Assembly (NCBI RefSeq): GCF_021018805.1
Contig: NC_086248.1
Span: 62,195,985-62,259,984, forward strand
Source: Prinia subflava
Lineage: Eukaryota > Chordata > Aves > Passeriformes > Cisticolidae
Reading direction: 5' to 3'
Length of the DNA: 64,000 nucleotides
Within the stretch, counting starts at the first letter, position 1; every line of letters starts with the position of its first letter. The position numbers and the translations under genes were made by a program. This document shows positions 1-12,900 of the stretch, piece by piece. The notes beneath the pieces were generated by a model. That model did not search any database and was not told where the DNA came from. It saw nothing but the letters and a program-made list of their open reading frames with translations.

Positions 1-714
1 AGGATAAAAATTAAGGCAAAAGTTGATCCAGATCACATTTAAGCAGCACTAAAATATCCCATATCATTTTGCATATATTGTTTTGTTTTTTTATGATTGA
101 AAACCATTGCTCTAGGGTAGCACAAGGGGCTTAGTGTAAACATTTGTGAATTAATTTTAAATTGTTCTTTTCATTGCTGGCTAATATGCAGGAGGAATTG
201 GTAAATATTGAGAGCAAAGGCTATACTGCGTTTTTTAGCCAGTGGTTCTGTTTAGACTTAATCGCTATAACGCAGTGTTAAAATTTACAAAACAGCTTGT
301 AATTGTAGTAGCTTATTTAAACCAGCTATTTGTGGTTATGTCTGCTGAGGAAACTTAAACTTCAATGTTCCCCAGCCATCTAATAGCAGCAAATTGACTG
401 CGGGTCTCTTGAAGGAATATCTAAATGTAGGCTGTTGAATAATCCCTTTGGGGGCCCTGTAACTATTTTTGTGCCTGGATATGCGTCATCAGTGGGTATT
501 TTCTCTGGTGACTAGCTTACATCAGTAGGTCTCCTACCATACGCTCTATCAGTGAGTGACTTATGATTGATGGGAGTCACGGCTGCTGTTTAGCTTTTAT
601 CTGTGACCTCAAATAATGGACAACGGGAATTTCCAGGCTGTTAAATTCCTTGAATGACTGAAGGCACGGGATGGCTCTGCTGATAGACGCAGGTAGTACC
701 CAGATCCTGGGTGT
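1..714. other. No gene seen
   Basis: AT-rich non-coding DNA. No repeat, exon or RNA gene recognised. Confidence 0.6.
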
Positions 715-910
715 TCACCGGGGGCTGGGGCGGGGAGGAAGGAGAGGGGGGTTCCTCGGCTGCGAGGCGGTGAATCCGGCGCCGACGCGGAGCCGCGAGT
801 TGCGCGTCCCCGGGCGCCGGGAAGAGGAGCGCCGCGCGGCCGTGATGCTCCAGCTCTCCCAGCCCTCCAGCCAGCCCTGTCCGCCGCTGGCACCCGCGCT
901 TCCATGTGCT
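715..910. promoter_or_regulatory. Short CpG island, candidate distal promoter
   Basis: A sharply GC-rich, CpG-dense patch stands out from AT-rich surroundings. CpGs are densest at about 770-845. An Sp1-type GC box (GGGGCGGGG) lies at 727-735. Unmethylated CpG islands mark vertebrate promoters, so this is a plausible alternative promoter or first exon, for HIVEP2 or for a divergent transcript. Open frames cross it on both strands, but neither resembles a known protein; GC-rich DNA is open by chance. Direction and target gene are not visible here. Confidence 0.55.
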
Positions 911-3900
911 CAGCTACCTCATCTTTAGGGCAGTTTGTCCGTTCCTCTGAAACCAGGGAGACACGCAGTTTGCGGCTCTGAGGAGGGAAGCGCTGAGGAA
1001 TTTTCAGCTGCAGTCTGGCTGGGTGTTAACCCTTTTTATTACCATCAGCAGCAAGTGGATTTATTGGCATGCTTTGCCCAGGTGCTGCCTGGGCTAAATC
1101 TGAAGGTGCAGTAGGCTACGTGGTCTTAAGGTTAAGTGGTACCTGCCACAGTGAGCCACCTTGCATGCAGTTGTGGTTCATTTCCTGGTGTTCAGTGCTT
1201 CATTTTAAGGAAATAAAGACTGCAGATACTGAGTTATCCCCTTTCTGTGTCCACTCTGCCTTTCTGTCTGACATGCGAAATGGGGCTGCAAGACAGCCAC
1301 AAGATTTTCTTTGTTACCTGTGATGAATTTAGCAGCTTGAGTCAGCCCTACAGCGAGGCACTTTGTCATTTCTTCTTCTTTCCCTCCTGTTCTTCCTGTC
1401 TCAATCCCTTCGATAAAGCTATGATAGGAAACAGGAGATTGGCTCTCTGTGAACTTGTGCACAGAAATCTCTCAAGCCCTTCTCCTGGTAACCAGGGAGT
1501 AAAAATGACAGATACAGATGCTCCCAGTGTGATTGAGGATTAAAAAAAAAAAATCCTTAATGCTGTTTATCGCGCGGCATTGTTTGGCTGAGGGAGGATA
1601 GCAGCTGGATCCAAATTCCTTCTCACCACTTCTTCCTGTTGGCAGGTGGCCTTCCGCACAGGCTGGGCTTGCAAACTCTCACGCCGGTCTTACTTATTTG
1701 AGTGCCTGCTATTGTTTTTCCTTCAGGTGACAGCAGATTGGGTTTTGTGCAAGATTTCGAGACTTGAGAAGTTTCAGAGGGAAAACAGAAGCTTTGTTTG
1801 AACTTGCCTGTGTGTTCCCTCCTCCGCATGTACTAGCCCAGAGGTCGTAGTTAATGAATGAAGCCAGGCTTCCTGCAGAAGCCAGTTAACCCCTGTCTGT
1901 GCCTCTGTTGGCACAGAGCGTACAGGTGTGCGCTGCCGTGGCGAGGATGCCCCAGCTCTGAGCAGTACGGGCTGTGTGCGCCTTTCTGCTCCCTTCAGAC
2001 AGGTGCCTGGCCCAACTCATGCACTGGCTCTGTTTCCTCATCTGCTCTGGCTAGTTGAGTGGTGGTGAAGAATTGTGTTCGGCAGAAGCAGTAGAAAGAG
2101 AAGCAGCAATTAAAAAGAGGCCTGGAAAATCAAGAAGGGGAGAGGAGGAAATGCAAAGGTCTTCATTGAACTGTGATTTAATGAGTATACTCTTCCTTTA
2201 TTTTTGGCTTTTTTTTTTCAGTCACTTCAGTAAGATTTTGGGATTCGTGACAAACTGATTATATAATTCAAAATCTGTAAATGGTTGAGCACAGAAATGT
2301 TTGATGAATCTTGAGTCATTTGCATTAAAAATCAGTGGATTTTCCTAGGGTGTGCTTTGAACATGTCAAGCTTGCTAACTGGTTGATGCTACTATATGTG
2401 TCATTTACCTCAGCTTTCTAGGAATCAAAATGCCTGACTACACAGTCATATCTTTTGGCTAATATTGACCTCATTTGCCCCCATTTTTAGGGGTATCATG
2501 TTTTAGGGTAGTGATAGTATTTTAGGGTAGCTTTCATTTACAGTATTTGTGCGAAAGCTCACCGTTACCACCTCTCCAGAAAGACTCTGCAGACCTTCAG
2601 AACATTTCCAGAAAGGGTTGCCGTTTTCTAAGAAAAAGTGCTGGCAAGTTGCCTGCCGTTTCCTGATGCTTGGCACTGAGGCCAAGGCAGAGGGATGAAA
2701 TCCAAACTGGCATGTGGCAGGGTGTGTAGGTACCTCCCTGTGTACTGTGACAGAGATGTCGTGTTGGGGACAAACTTAATTTAGGTGCTGACCCTGCAGT
2801 GAAGTCACGCCCCGTGGATGCCTGGGTCTGTATGCCTACACCCTGTTGCCTTCAGTGACTAAGTGCAGGCACCAAGTTCTGCTGGCACAGCTTGAATTGA
2901 GCAGTGATGACCACGGTAGCTAAAGCCTTGTTTTTCCTGAAGAGCCTTCACTTATTCAATGGCTGCCTTTAAAATCTTGAAAGTCACCCTGCACAGTGGC
3001 TAACCAGATATTCATCTGTTTAGTTAAAATAATTAGGTGTTCTGAGCAAGGGATACTTCACATTCACAGAAAGTCAAAGTATTCAGGGCTGCATCTTGTA
3101 ATATCTCCATCGGCAAACCTCTCCCTCCTCCAGCAAAGTGTGTTGGTGTTTCAGTGTGCAACTAGTTCCCAGTGGGCACAGGACTGTAATTACCATACCT
3201 GGGAGGCGAAAACGGAGACTGAATCTGACACAGGAATATCGGGGCTTCACTCTGAAATCTGTTTAAAGATTAAATGCAATTCTTTTCTATTCCACCTCTC
3301 CCACCTGTTAAATCTATGACTGTACACTCTGTACAGCTGCTGTAGAGTTGGGTATTTGTTGAGGGTCATGAATTGGTATTTAATAGTTTTGTATAATTTC
3401 TACACAAAGTACTCTCAGCACTTAAATACTCTTGAAAGTAAAGAGTTGCTCTGGGATAGAAAGAAGAGAAAAAAAATTAGAAAGCTTACCTTGCCATGGC
3501 CCACCATTTTGACAGCATTATTTATTTGAAGAGTGACTGTATGGAGCAGGCATTGCTGCTCATTCATTAGTGAAATCATAAACACATGTAAATATACATT
3601 ATTAGTGTGAGCTGCCTATATGTTGTGAAAATACTCTGAAATATGAGGCAAAGCAGTGGTTTGACATTTTCAGGGACGTGGTATGTTTTGTTTGTTTTAG
3701 TTCAATATTGTCTATTATAGTCATAAATACTTGATCTCTCAAGGTGATCTTTGGGTTTCCATAAAGTCCGGTTGAAATCAGAGAACCAGTTCCCAGATGC
3801 TTGGAAACTGCAGTTTTGATCAGCTTGTGTGAGCAATGGCTTGTATAGTTTCATTGGTTTGTTCTGGGTTTTGTTCCTTTGAGTATCATGGAAGAAATAA

Positions 3901-6900
3901 AGGTTAGTCATCACTTCATTTAGGCATTACTTTTCTGTAGGGAAAAATAAGGAGTCACTCATAAACATTGCTCATATTTGTAGTGATTAGAGTAACAGAA
4001 GTGAAGAGGAAGAAAAATAATGCTGTGAAATAATACAAGAAAAATACAGCGTAAAGAATAGTTGGAACAGGGGGGAAAGTTACTTCATTTTTATGAATAC
4101 AATTTTTTAAATCCACTTGATCCAGTGAATGAAGAGCCTTCCATCCTTCTGATGTTACTGTATAAAGTAATGTGAGTGAATGGAGTCAGACACACTTCAG
4201 CTTTTCCTGTGTGTTCTGTGCCTGATAACCTTGGTCCTGAGACCTTTAGTCATCATCTCAGTCCTCCCTGCAAGTGGCCAGCAATTTTAATAAGGTTGTT
4301 GGAGATCCAGGACTAGGTTGTCAGTAAGTTCATAGATTTCTAAATGTTACCCTGGCATCAAACAGTTAATTTAAATGAAATCCACCTGTTTGTTGGCACA
4401 GGGGGAGGAAGAGAGAAGGAATATACTGCAGGTGAAGGCTGTGTACTGTGGCAGACAGGAGGGTTTATGTCAGTAGCCTGGCACCAACTCCTGAAGACTG
4501 TGGCAAAGTCTTTTCTTGGTCTCCTGTCTTGTTTCCTGTACATGGAGCAGTAGTTCTTGTAGCGATTTTCGCTTCTGGCAGCATTTCTCTTTTAGTGCCA
4601 CAAAGTGAGCATTTTTCCTGCGGGACCTCAAACAGCTCAACAAGTGGTGAACTGCCAGTGACTCAGCCCAGCATCCCTGTCCATCTGCTTGCAGCCACCA
4701 GCTGCCTGTTCTCAGATGAAAAGCCAGATGTGAATCCTGAGACAGGAGCAGGTAATGGACAGGGTTATCTTGGATAAAGAGGTCCTGTACTCCAAGGAGA
4801 CATTGAGGGAAGAAGCTTCCTTCTAACCCAAGCTGCATTTTTTCTGAGTCACATCCTGGCCTTTTACACATCCTGGCTTGGAAACTTGCTGTAAAGGAGA
4901 CAAGAAAGAGATACTGCACACTGACATCCCCAGGAGCCTTGATAATGTCAGGACACCTGACGGTGCAGCGGCACTTCAAAAATGGCACTGTCATGAAGGA
5001 TTTACATGATACTGCAATAGCTAATAACACAAGGGCAGTGCAAGGTACTTATTCAGGATTGCTGAGGAGTTTGCCAAGTGTCTGTAGTTTCATGACCTGA
5101 CTTTGTCCCTCTGCAGACAGGCCTTGAGCACTGAAGAGTTTTCCAAAAACTCAACCAGTCTTTCTCAAGTATAATTGCCAGTTGCTCATCTGTTAGTTAA
5201 AAATAATAGCAACTAAGTTAAAAAATTAAATTCCACACCAGGTAGTAATTTTGTTTTTGCAAACTTATTCCAACATCCTCAAGGATGGACTCTCTTTTCT
5301 TCTTATACACTTATTTATCCTTTGGGTTGCAAAGTGAATGGATGTTTGGGGATTGCTCTGTGTGCTGCTGTCCCAAAGATGAGACCATCTTTGTTCAGGG
5401 ACAGAGGAGATAAGAAGTCAGTCCATGAGGTCATGACATCTTCTGTCCCTTGCCTGGGAGGTAGGATAACAATCTGAAGTGTGAAACTCCTTTCCTTCAA
5501 GAAATTCTATTTCTTTATACAAAGGCCAGCCAGATATCCTAATCTAGAAGTCTGCAATTTGAGAATGAAAAAGGGGTTATTACAACTAAGAAACAGAAAA
5601 CTCATTAAACCCCCTTTCACTAATAAGCAGGGAAAAGTGATAGTAACCAAATTTTCTCAGTCTAACCAAATCATGGAGCATCTCATTGACTAAAGAAAGT
5701 AGGAGCCTTTTGAGGCTGCTTTGCTGTTAGCTCTCCATCCTCCATAAAGCTCAGAGCCATGCACTGATGAAATACAGACTGCCTTTAGAAGTGAGGTAGT
5801 GATTTTCCACCCTCTTGACTCTTGACCAGGAGCTCAGGTCTCATGCAAGCAGAAGCTTGCCGCTGGTTACAGAGGGAGAATCAGAAGGTCAGTTGCTCTT
5901 TTTAGTTTAGCATTTTATACCTTGATTGCTATTAAATTAGATATCACAATGGTATCAGAGCCAAGATCACCTAGAAGGGAATCTCTCAAAGAGGTATAAA
6001 GTAGTAAAATGATGTAAACAAGGAAAAGGAGTACTAATTTAACTACTAGGAAAAAACCCATTATGGTGGAAGTCTGTTCTCTTGATGGAGACTAGAGGAG
6101 CTGATTAGTTTGAGCAACTCAAAAGTGAACTGGACAAAATGCTGAAAAATATACTACATAGATTTGTCTTACTTAGATACAATATGATCCAACAAAGTTT
6201 AGTAATTTCCTTTTTGATCTAATTTCTGTGATTCTAAGATCACTTTTTTAAAATGGTCATTTTCTTGCCTATCTCGCTGCAAACCTTCTTTGTGAAATTT
6301 GTCAGTTTTACCACAGGGAGAGGCATTTGCAGTAATCCAGCATGGTGGTATTTTGAAGACTCCAAACAGGGTTCTCATGGCCATATCTTGCCATTGCTGC
6401 ATTGTAAAATTCTCAGAATACTTGATGGGAGTTTTGCATTAAATTGTAAGGTATTTATATCCAGCTGCTCTTTAGAGGCCCAGGTCATATCCGTGCTCTA
6501 TTTCCATGGTAGCCTTCTTCCAGTTCTTTAAAAATACAATTTGGCTTTACAGGAAATAATAGTCATGCCTACCACACTGTAACTAAAATATTCAGACACA
6601 TGAATCTTTTTCTTGACTTCCTATAAAAATGTCATTTGTAGCTTTGTTTGTTCTGGTTTGACTATAGTATAAACAAGAGTTTATTAAAACATTAGCTCTA
6701 AGTTACAGTTCTTTTTTGAGACTGCCAGGTCTTACAAAAAATATTACTGAAACTGCAGGGCAAAACCACATATTAACAGAAAAATGAATAATGAGTCTGT
6801 TTTCATATGGATTTTTTTAAAAAGTACAGCTTGTAGTTGAACTAAATGTACTATTTCCTCCACTTCAGTCAGGGAGCCCTCAAAGGCTTTGGACAGTGCC

Positions 6901-9829
6901 GCCAAAAAATTAATGCTTCAGCTGTTTAACAGGTATCAAAAGGCAGTTTGACAATTGTAATCTCTTCCAGGAATTCCCTTTCCCATTTTCCCTCCCTATA
7001 AAAACAGATAACAAGATGCTTATATAGTAGAAATGGAAAGTCAGAGCTATTTTACGAAGCGCTGTGCATTCCTTCCAGCCTTAGGAGATGAGGCATGACA
7101 TCTCCATGACAGGGTAGGAAACGCAGGCACTCTGTTGTGTAAGTAGCACTTGCTTCAAGGATTAGCTGCTTGCCAAGATAGCGCAGATTTAAATGTTTCC
7201 TAAGCCATTTCTGAGTTTTTACGTAACATGGCAGTGACAGGAGAGCTGTGGAGATGGCTGGGTAGGGACTCAAAGCAGCGACCAAGGAAAGACAAAACCA
7301 AAGGAAGCAGAGAAATAGGCTACATGTGCCAGCATCAGCTGACACAGCAGAACTGGAGGCAAGGGGAAGCAGCACCAGCCAGGCTTCTCTTGAATTTCTG
7401 TCCTCACTTTCAACATGCAGCAAGATGAGACAAACTGAAAGGAGACGCCACTTGAACTTTTGTTCTGAAGCATCTCAAAAAGGCACTGCAACATAGACTC
7501 AAAGGTCAGAAGTGTTCCCTTTTCTGGAACAAATTCCCAGGACAGCTGTTAATACTACTTGTCTTTTAAGGCTAATCTTTAAAAGTATTCAGTGATACTG
7601 AGTAGTAAGAATATATAGTATTACTGTGGGTGTGGTGAGGAATGGTTTGTTCTTCTCTAATAACAGAAAGGCGATTCTGTGTTAGGAAGAGTGAAATAAT
7701 TAAAGAGGTTGCCAGTAAAAAAGCCTCTGTGTTTGCAGAGGCTGCCCTTGTGTGTTCAGCAAACGCCAATTAGAGAAATGTCACTTTATGTGTACGATGG
7801 TTATTACTGCACAAACAGTTGTACAATTATGCGCTGGGTCAGAAGGGCAAGTTACCTTCACCTCACAGTCATTATTTTAAAACAAACACAAATACCAGGC
7901 ACACAAACATCAGGTGCTGTGGCAGTAAAGTAATGACTCTTTGAAATGCAGGATAAAGAAAAAAGAGTCCATGTAACCAGCCTTGGCATTGTGGAAGGTA
8001 ATTTTTACCGTGTCTGCAATATGTGGATTAGAAACATCATCTTTATATGTTGGGGAAGCACACACTTCCTTCCACCACTTGAAATACAGTTTATATACTG
8101 TTATGTTGTTCTGATGCTTGGAAATATGAAGAGACTAAACAGAATATACATTTCTTTCAGTTATCTTCTTTGATACTGAAATGTTTGTAGTCCACATGCC
8201 CTTGTAAATGAGTTTGGCACTTCCTTCTGTTGTGCTATCAATGGTCTGATGTCACCACCATCTGATGCACTCTGTTCTCACCTCTTCTGTGGCTCTGACT
8301 GACTTTAGTAAACAGAATAAAGGGCAGTTCTGAAAGTGACCTTGTGCAAGACATGTCCTTGGGTGTTTATTACTTGCGCTTCTTTGTAGGTGTTCTACTT
8401 GGTATTTTATTTTGCATATTTTGCCTCAAGCTTCATTGGATTCGAATCCGAATAGGCAGAATGAGCTGGGGATGCTGTGGCATCCTGGGCGCACACAGGA
8501 TAGCTGTGCTGTGGGTGGATTCATAAGTTTTGCTCTAAGGCCATCCAGTTTGCCTTCTTTTCTAATGTGGTTGCCATCTGTGCTTGTTCTGCCTTCTCTC
8601 TGGGTCGTAAGAAAGAACAGAGTTCAGCAGGGATTGTGTTACCATCAGTGGCCTGAACCTTTGTGCTCACTTGACCTCATGCCTCTAGGAAGCTCAGCTG
8701 GCAAACATAGCACAGACCTTTGTGGCAACACCCTCTGGGAGCGTGGGCAGCCGCTAAGGTTATCCTGCTTCCATATATGCCGAGGTATTTCCATTGACAT
8801 GCTCTTTTCACGGGTTTGAAATCACTGTGGCTTTAAAGTACCAGCTTTCCCTAAAGCGAAAGCACTGTGCTCACCCGAGGACCTGCTCTAACCCAGCATC
8901 TGCAGGGGCAGGACGGGGTGGCAGAAGTTAAACAGCAAGCATTAGTTTGAAAAATGTTATGAGGTCACCATCCTTTTAAATTGGTTTACACAGATGGCTG
9001 TCTGGTTTGTTGCTTTGTCCTTGCTTAATAGTAACTGTTTATGGAAAAACGAATTGCTTTGCAGAAGGAGGTCCAAAAGCTCATGCTGTTGTTTCCCTCA
9101 CTGGAGATCTTCGTATTTTTATGGGCATACAAAGATTTGGCCTGAAATGGTGATTAATTAGGAAGCATAGTGAATAATTAACTGTTTGACTTATTCCTAA
9201 GCTCTGTAGTCACCGGGTTAGAAATGATTTCCCAAACTGCAGGAGATAAGAGAAGGCTATTCCTGGTTTCACAATGTCCATATTGTTAGGGCTTTGTGCT
9301 GTGTGTACTCCGACATCAGCTGATACCTACGCAAGCTGGGTCCAGCTTCTCATCCAAACCACTTCCTGGGGTTTTCTCGGGTAATGGCAGTGATTCAGAA
9401 GACACCACAGTGCCTATCTTTTTACACATTGTACCCAGACTGTGTGACTATGAAGAAACTAAGTTCTTAGGAAAGAGTTTTGTTCTTAAAAATACCCATT
9501 TTTTGTTTGTTGTGCATTCATGTTTAGATGTACCTTGCTTGGCTGGTGTCCTACTGACCTGTTCAGAGACTCACTTTCTGTTTTGTGGAACAGGTAGGAA
9601 TATGACGTACACATGTGCACGAGGCAGGAGCCTGAGGCCAGTCTCCAGGCAGAGATACTGATTTTGCATCCAAAATTGTTCCTACCTGGAAAATCATTCT
9701 AAAAAGACACAACCAAGTAATAGACAGGATTAATTTTTTAAAAAACAAATCAAATCTAAATAATGGTGCTCTGCACTTTTGCAGGACTGTCTACTTAAGA
9801 AGCTGAGAATGAGTTAGGAACACTGATGA
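911..9829. other. Non-coding, no gene recognised
   Basis: Only chance open frames occur, the longest being 186 codons on the minus strand at 4470-5030. That frame has no recognisable domain and is overlapped by an unrelated plus-strand frame. No repeat of known family was recognised. Probably intron or 5' flank of HIVEP2. Confidence 0.6.
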
Positions 9830-9960
9830 AGCTTCTATTCTGTGAGGTGGGTATGTTTTTTATTATGATTTTGAAAAAGCATAAAAAATTCAAACCATTT
9901 GCCCAAGACCAACCACAGAACTATTTAAGAGCTGGGAACAGAGTCCAGAAATTTTCTGCC
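9830..9960 (+). repeat. MIR-like ancient SINE relic
   Basis: The order of motifs matches the MIR core and 3' half: TATT/TTATTATGATTTTGAAAAAG near 9851-9880, then TTTGCCCAAGACCAACCACAG (about 9899-9919), then GAGCTGGGAACAGAGTCCAGAA. MIR is an old amniote tRNA-derived SINE. The copy is strongly diverged; recognition is by eye only. Confidence 0.5.
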
Positions 9961-12900
9961 ATGGCACGTGTTCCAGTCAACAATTACAAATAAGGTCTTT
10001 TGCCCTTCTCTGAAGAAAGTGATGAGTTTTTGCATTCTGTTAGTGTTTCAAGTGGCTCTTTTGATTTTTGATTTCTGACTAATGGAATAAGTGACTCTCA
10101 CAGATACTTCTGCTCCTCTGCTCTTGCGGTGGCCTTAGATCAAAGTCTGGGAAGATAAGAGTCTGTAATAGGGGAGCCAGTGGATATCAAACGTGTCCAC
10201 TGGATCCAGGCCAAACATAACCTGGGGCTCAGAAATGTTCTGTGCGTTTCATTACTTTTTCATTTTTTAGCATTCCGTTATGGTCAGATGCACCAGCACT
10301 CTTTTAATAAATCCCCTTCCATATTCAGACTTGCAGCTCCGGTTTGCAGGCCCATGGGGGCTGGATTATTTGAATAAGTCTGAGAAGTGAAACTGAACAT
10401 TTGTAGGTGCAGCAATTACAGGCAACCAATCTAATGAATCTTGCAATTTTGATAACCATTATTACAAGGTGCTGCATGCAAATCCATCGGCTCTCCTTGC
10501 ACTCTCTGTGAGCAGCTCAAATGTGGACCCTCAATGCTTCCTTGTGCCAAGGCTGCTCGCCCACCCCTGCTCAAGCATCCCCATTCCTGGGGAGCTTGTC
10601 CTGGGCAGCGACCTGGAAAATCTCTCTCTTGGTTTCTTGGTTATTTGCATCACTTTCCCTTTTGGCATTGTGAGGTAAACCCTGCTGAGTGGGATTCTGC
10701 TTCCTACTCCATGCCATTGGGATCCTGGATTTGCTGTGGCAAGAAGTAAGTGGGGATTGGAATTTTCTTAAACTGGTGTTCATTTTTAAAAGCCTATTTT
10801 GGAATAAATTACTCTGACAGTAAGTACCAAAATAGGTATCGATAAAATATGAATTTATGCATGCCAGCATTTATCTCTTTTGTATCTATTCACAAATACA
10901 TACCAAAAATTGACTCTAGCTCCATATGGCTCCCAATCTCTTCCCTCCCCCGGCTGTCAGCTTCTCCTCACCTGGATGAATAAAAGGGAGCAGAGTGCTG
11001 GGCCATGAGCTGGAGGTGGGTGTAGCAGAAAAGTTATGAATATGTTTTCTCTGGGACATCACTGTGGCTCCTCAAGTGCCTCTCAGTTTGGATGGAAAAT
11101 GCATTAAAAAGCTGGTGCAGTTTGGTGCCAATCTTAGTTTCACACTCTGAAAAAGGAATGAAAATATTCAGAGGGCGAGTTACTTCTGTGCTGATTTGCT
11201 TTCTGGGCAGCAGTGGTTGTGTAAAAGCTATAATTGTTTTAGAAGCTTTTCAGTAGACATTATGGCTATCAATTAAAATCACTCATTTTTTAATCTGAAA
11301 TTTTCACTTGACTGAAGTAGAGATGTCAGGCCTCTTTATAATCTGTTCAACAGGGCTATAAGGAAGTTGAGATACCTCCACTCCAACACCTTCCATTTTC
11401 TGAGCATAGGCACCGTTTATTTTACTCGGTTCTGAAGTGTTTAAATTCAAAATCTGTGGTGAGATTTGTAATACATCATTTGATTGAAATGATGCAAATC
11501 CATTGCTGTAGTTTAAAATGATGTGGAATTTTGGGAGGGAAAAGACCCATTCCTTCTGCCCTAATGTGTCTGGAGGCGAAAGGCACAGGTTTCCCATGCC
11601 ACTGCAGGATGGGCGGTGGGACAGCACAGCTCGCTGCCTCACTGCCCACACGGCACTGCCGGAAAACGCGCACTGCTCACATCGGCATTTTGGTGTCAAC
11701 CAACTCCTCAAAGCCTCCAAAATGGGAAAGTTATGGTCCAGTACTAAGTGTTGTAGCCACTAATGATCCCAAATTTACAGGGCTACCCTGGCTTCTGGTG
11801 CTGGGTGGGTGGGAACCCAAGTGGGCTTCTTCTGTTGCTGATTTTTTTGTAAGGGAGCTGAAATGATCGCAGCTGGTTCAGAGATTTTCCCCAAGATTGT
11901 TTTCTGCCATTTCCTTTAGAAACTAAACATGAGCCCACAGCTTTCTGTCCTGTTAGAACATTAAGTTTTGTTGTCAAATTCAGAGCAGTTAGATCAAGTT
12001 TTAAAGATATTAGAGGAATAAAAAGACAATGAAACAGCTAAGGAGGAACAGAAGACAAAAGCAGTTGAAAGAAAATTTAGATGGCAGAAGGTTCTGAAAT
12101 ACTTTACCTCTCCTCTAACTGGGACAAAACCTTGACAACTCTTTAGCAATAGAGACATCTTACTTCAAACCATTTTAAATGTTACTTCAGTTTTATTTTG
12201 CATATATTTATGTCATGAAGGTATTCCAACTCATCTTGAATGTCTTGTTAAATTGTAATTCTCTGAGTAGCACAATACTGTCAAACTCTTAGTACTGAAG
12301 TATCTTGTTATATCACAAGGCCCATTATTTTAATTTATCTTCATTTAAACCAGGGACAAAATTTCTATGTTTTATTTAACTTTTCATTTCTATCAAATCG
12401 ATTTCTTTTTCTTCCAGGAAACCCCAATATGGAAAGTTTGGATAAGTTACAGTTTTAGAATTTTTTTCAATTCTTACTATTCAGTTTCCCTTTTCAAAAT
12501 AAGTAAAACGTGCCTTCTTTTATTGTCTAAAAGCCCCACAAATCCCTAAAACGACATATTTATGAAAGCATAGGATTTCAGCACAGATAGGACTGACCTT
12601 CCATTTCTGTGAGAATGTTTACAGTTGAATGGTCTCAGGAATAAAACTGAAGCTTTTTTACGTGTGTGTTTTGTGAATGTAAAACTTGCACACGCTCTGA
12701 GCTGTGATCCAAAAGCTTCAGATTGAGCCAGCAGAGAGGAAGGAATTTGTCTGCTATACAGCAAAAGGAAGTATTTGCTGTGTTGTTGAAGCACATGGCC
12801 TTTTGCCATCTTTGATAAAGTATTTAAGGGTTGTGCACCCAAAGTCTGCTGCCCTCCTGACCCATCATTCATCACTGGCTGTAGATGAGGTAGATGAGAT

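Noticed and set aside
609..928. Open frames on both strands through the distal CpG island
   Set aside because: Pro/Arg/Gly-rich in every frame because the DNA is GC-rich; no homology seen.
2205..2235. Strong acceptor-like T run ending in CAG
   Set aside because: No credible donor follows within exon range and nothing links it to a transcript.
4470..5030. 186-codon minus-strand open frame
   Set aside because: No recognisable motif or domain, overlapped by another open frame on the opposite strand, and no splice or promoter context. Read as chance.
12400..12470. Acceptor-like CTTTTTCTTCCAG
   Set aside because: No donor partner and no coding or conserved signal after it.
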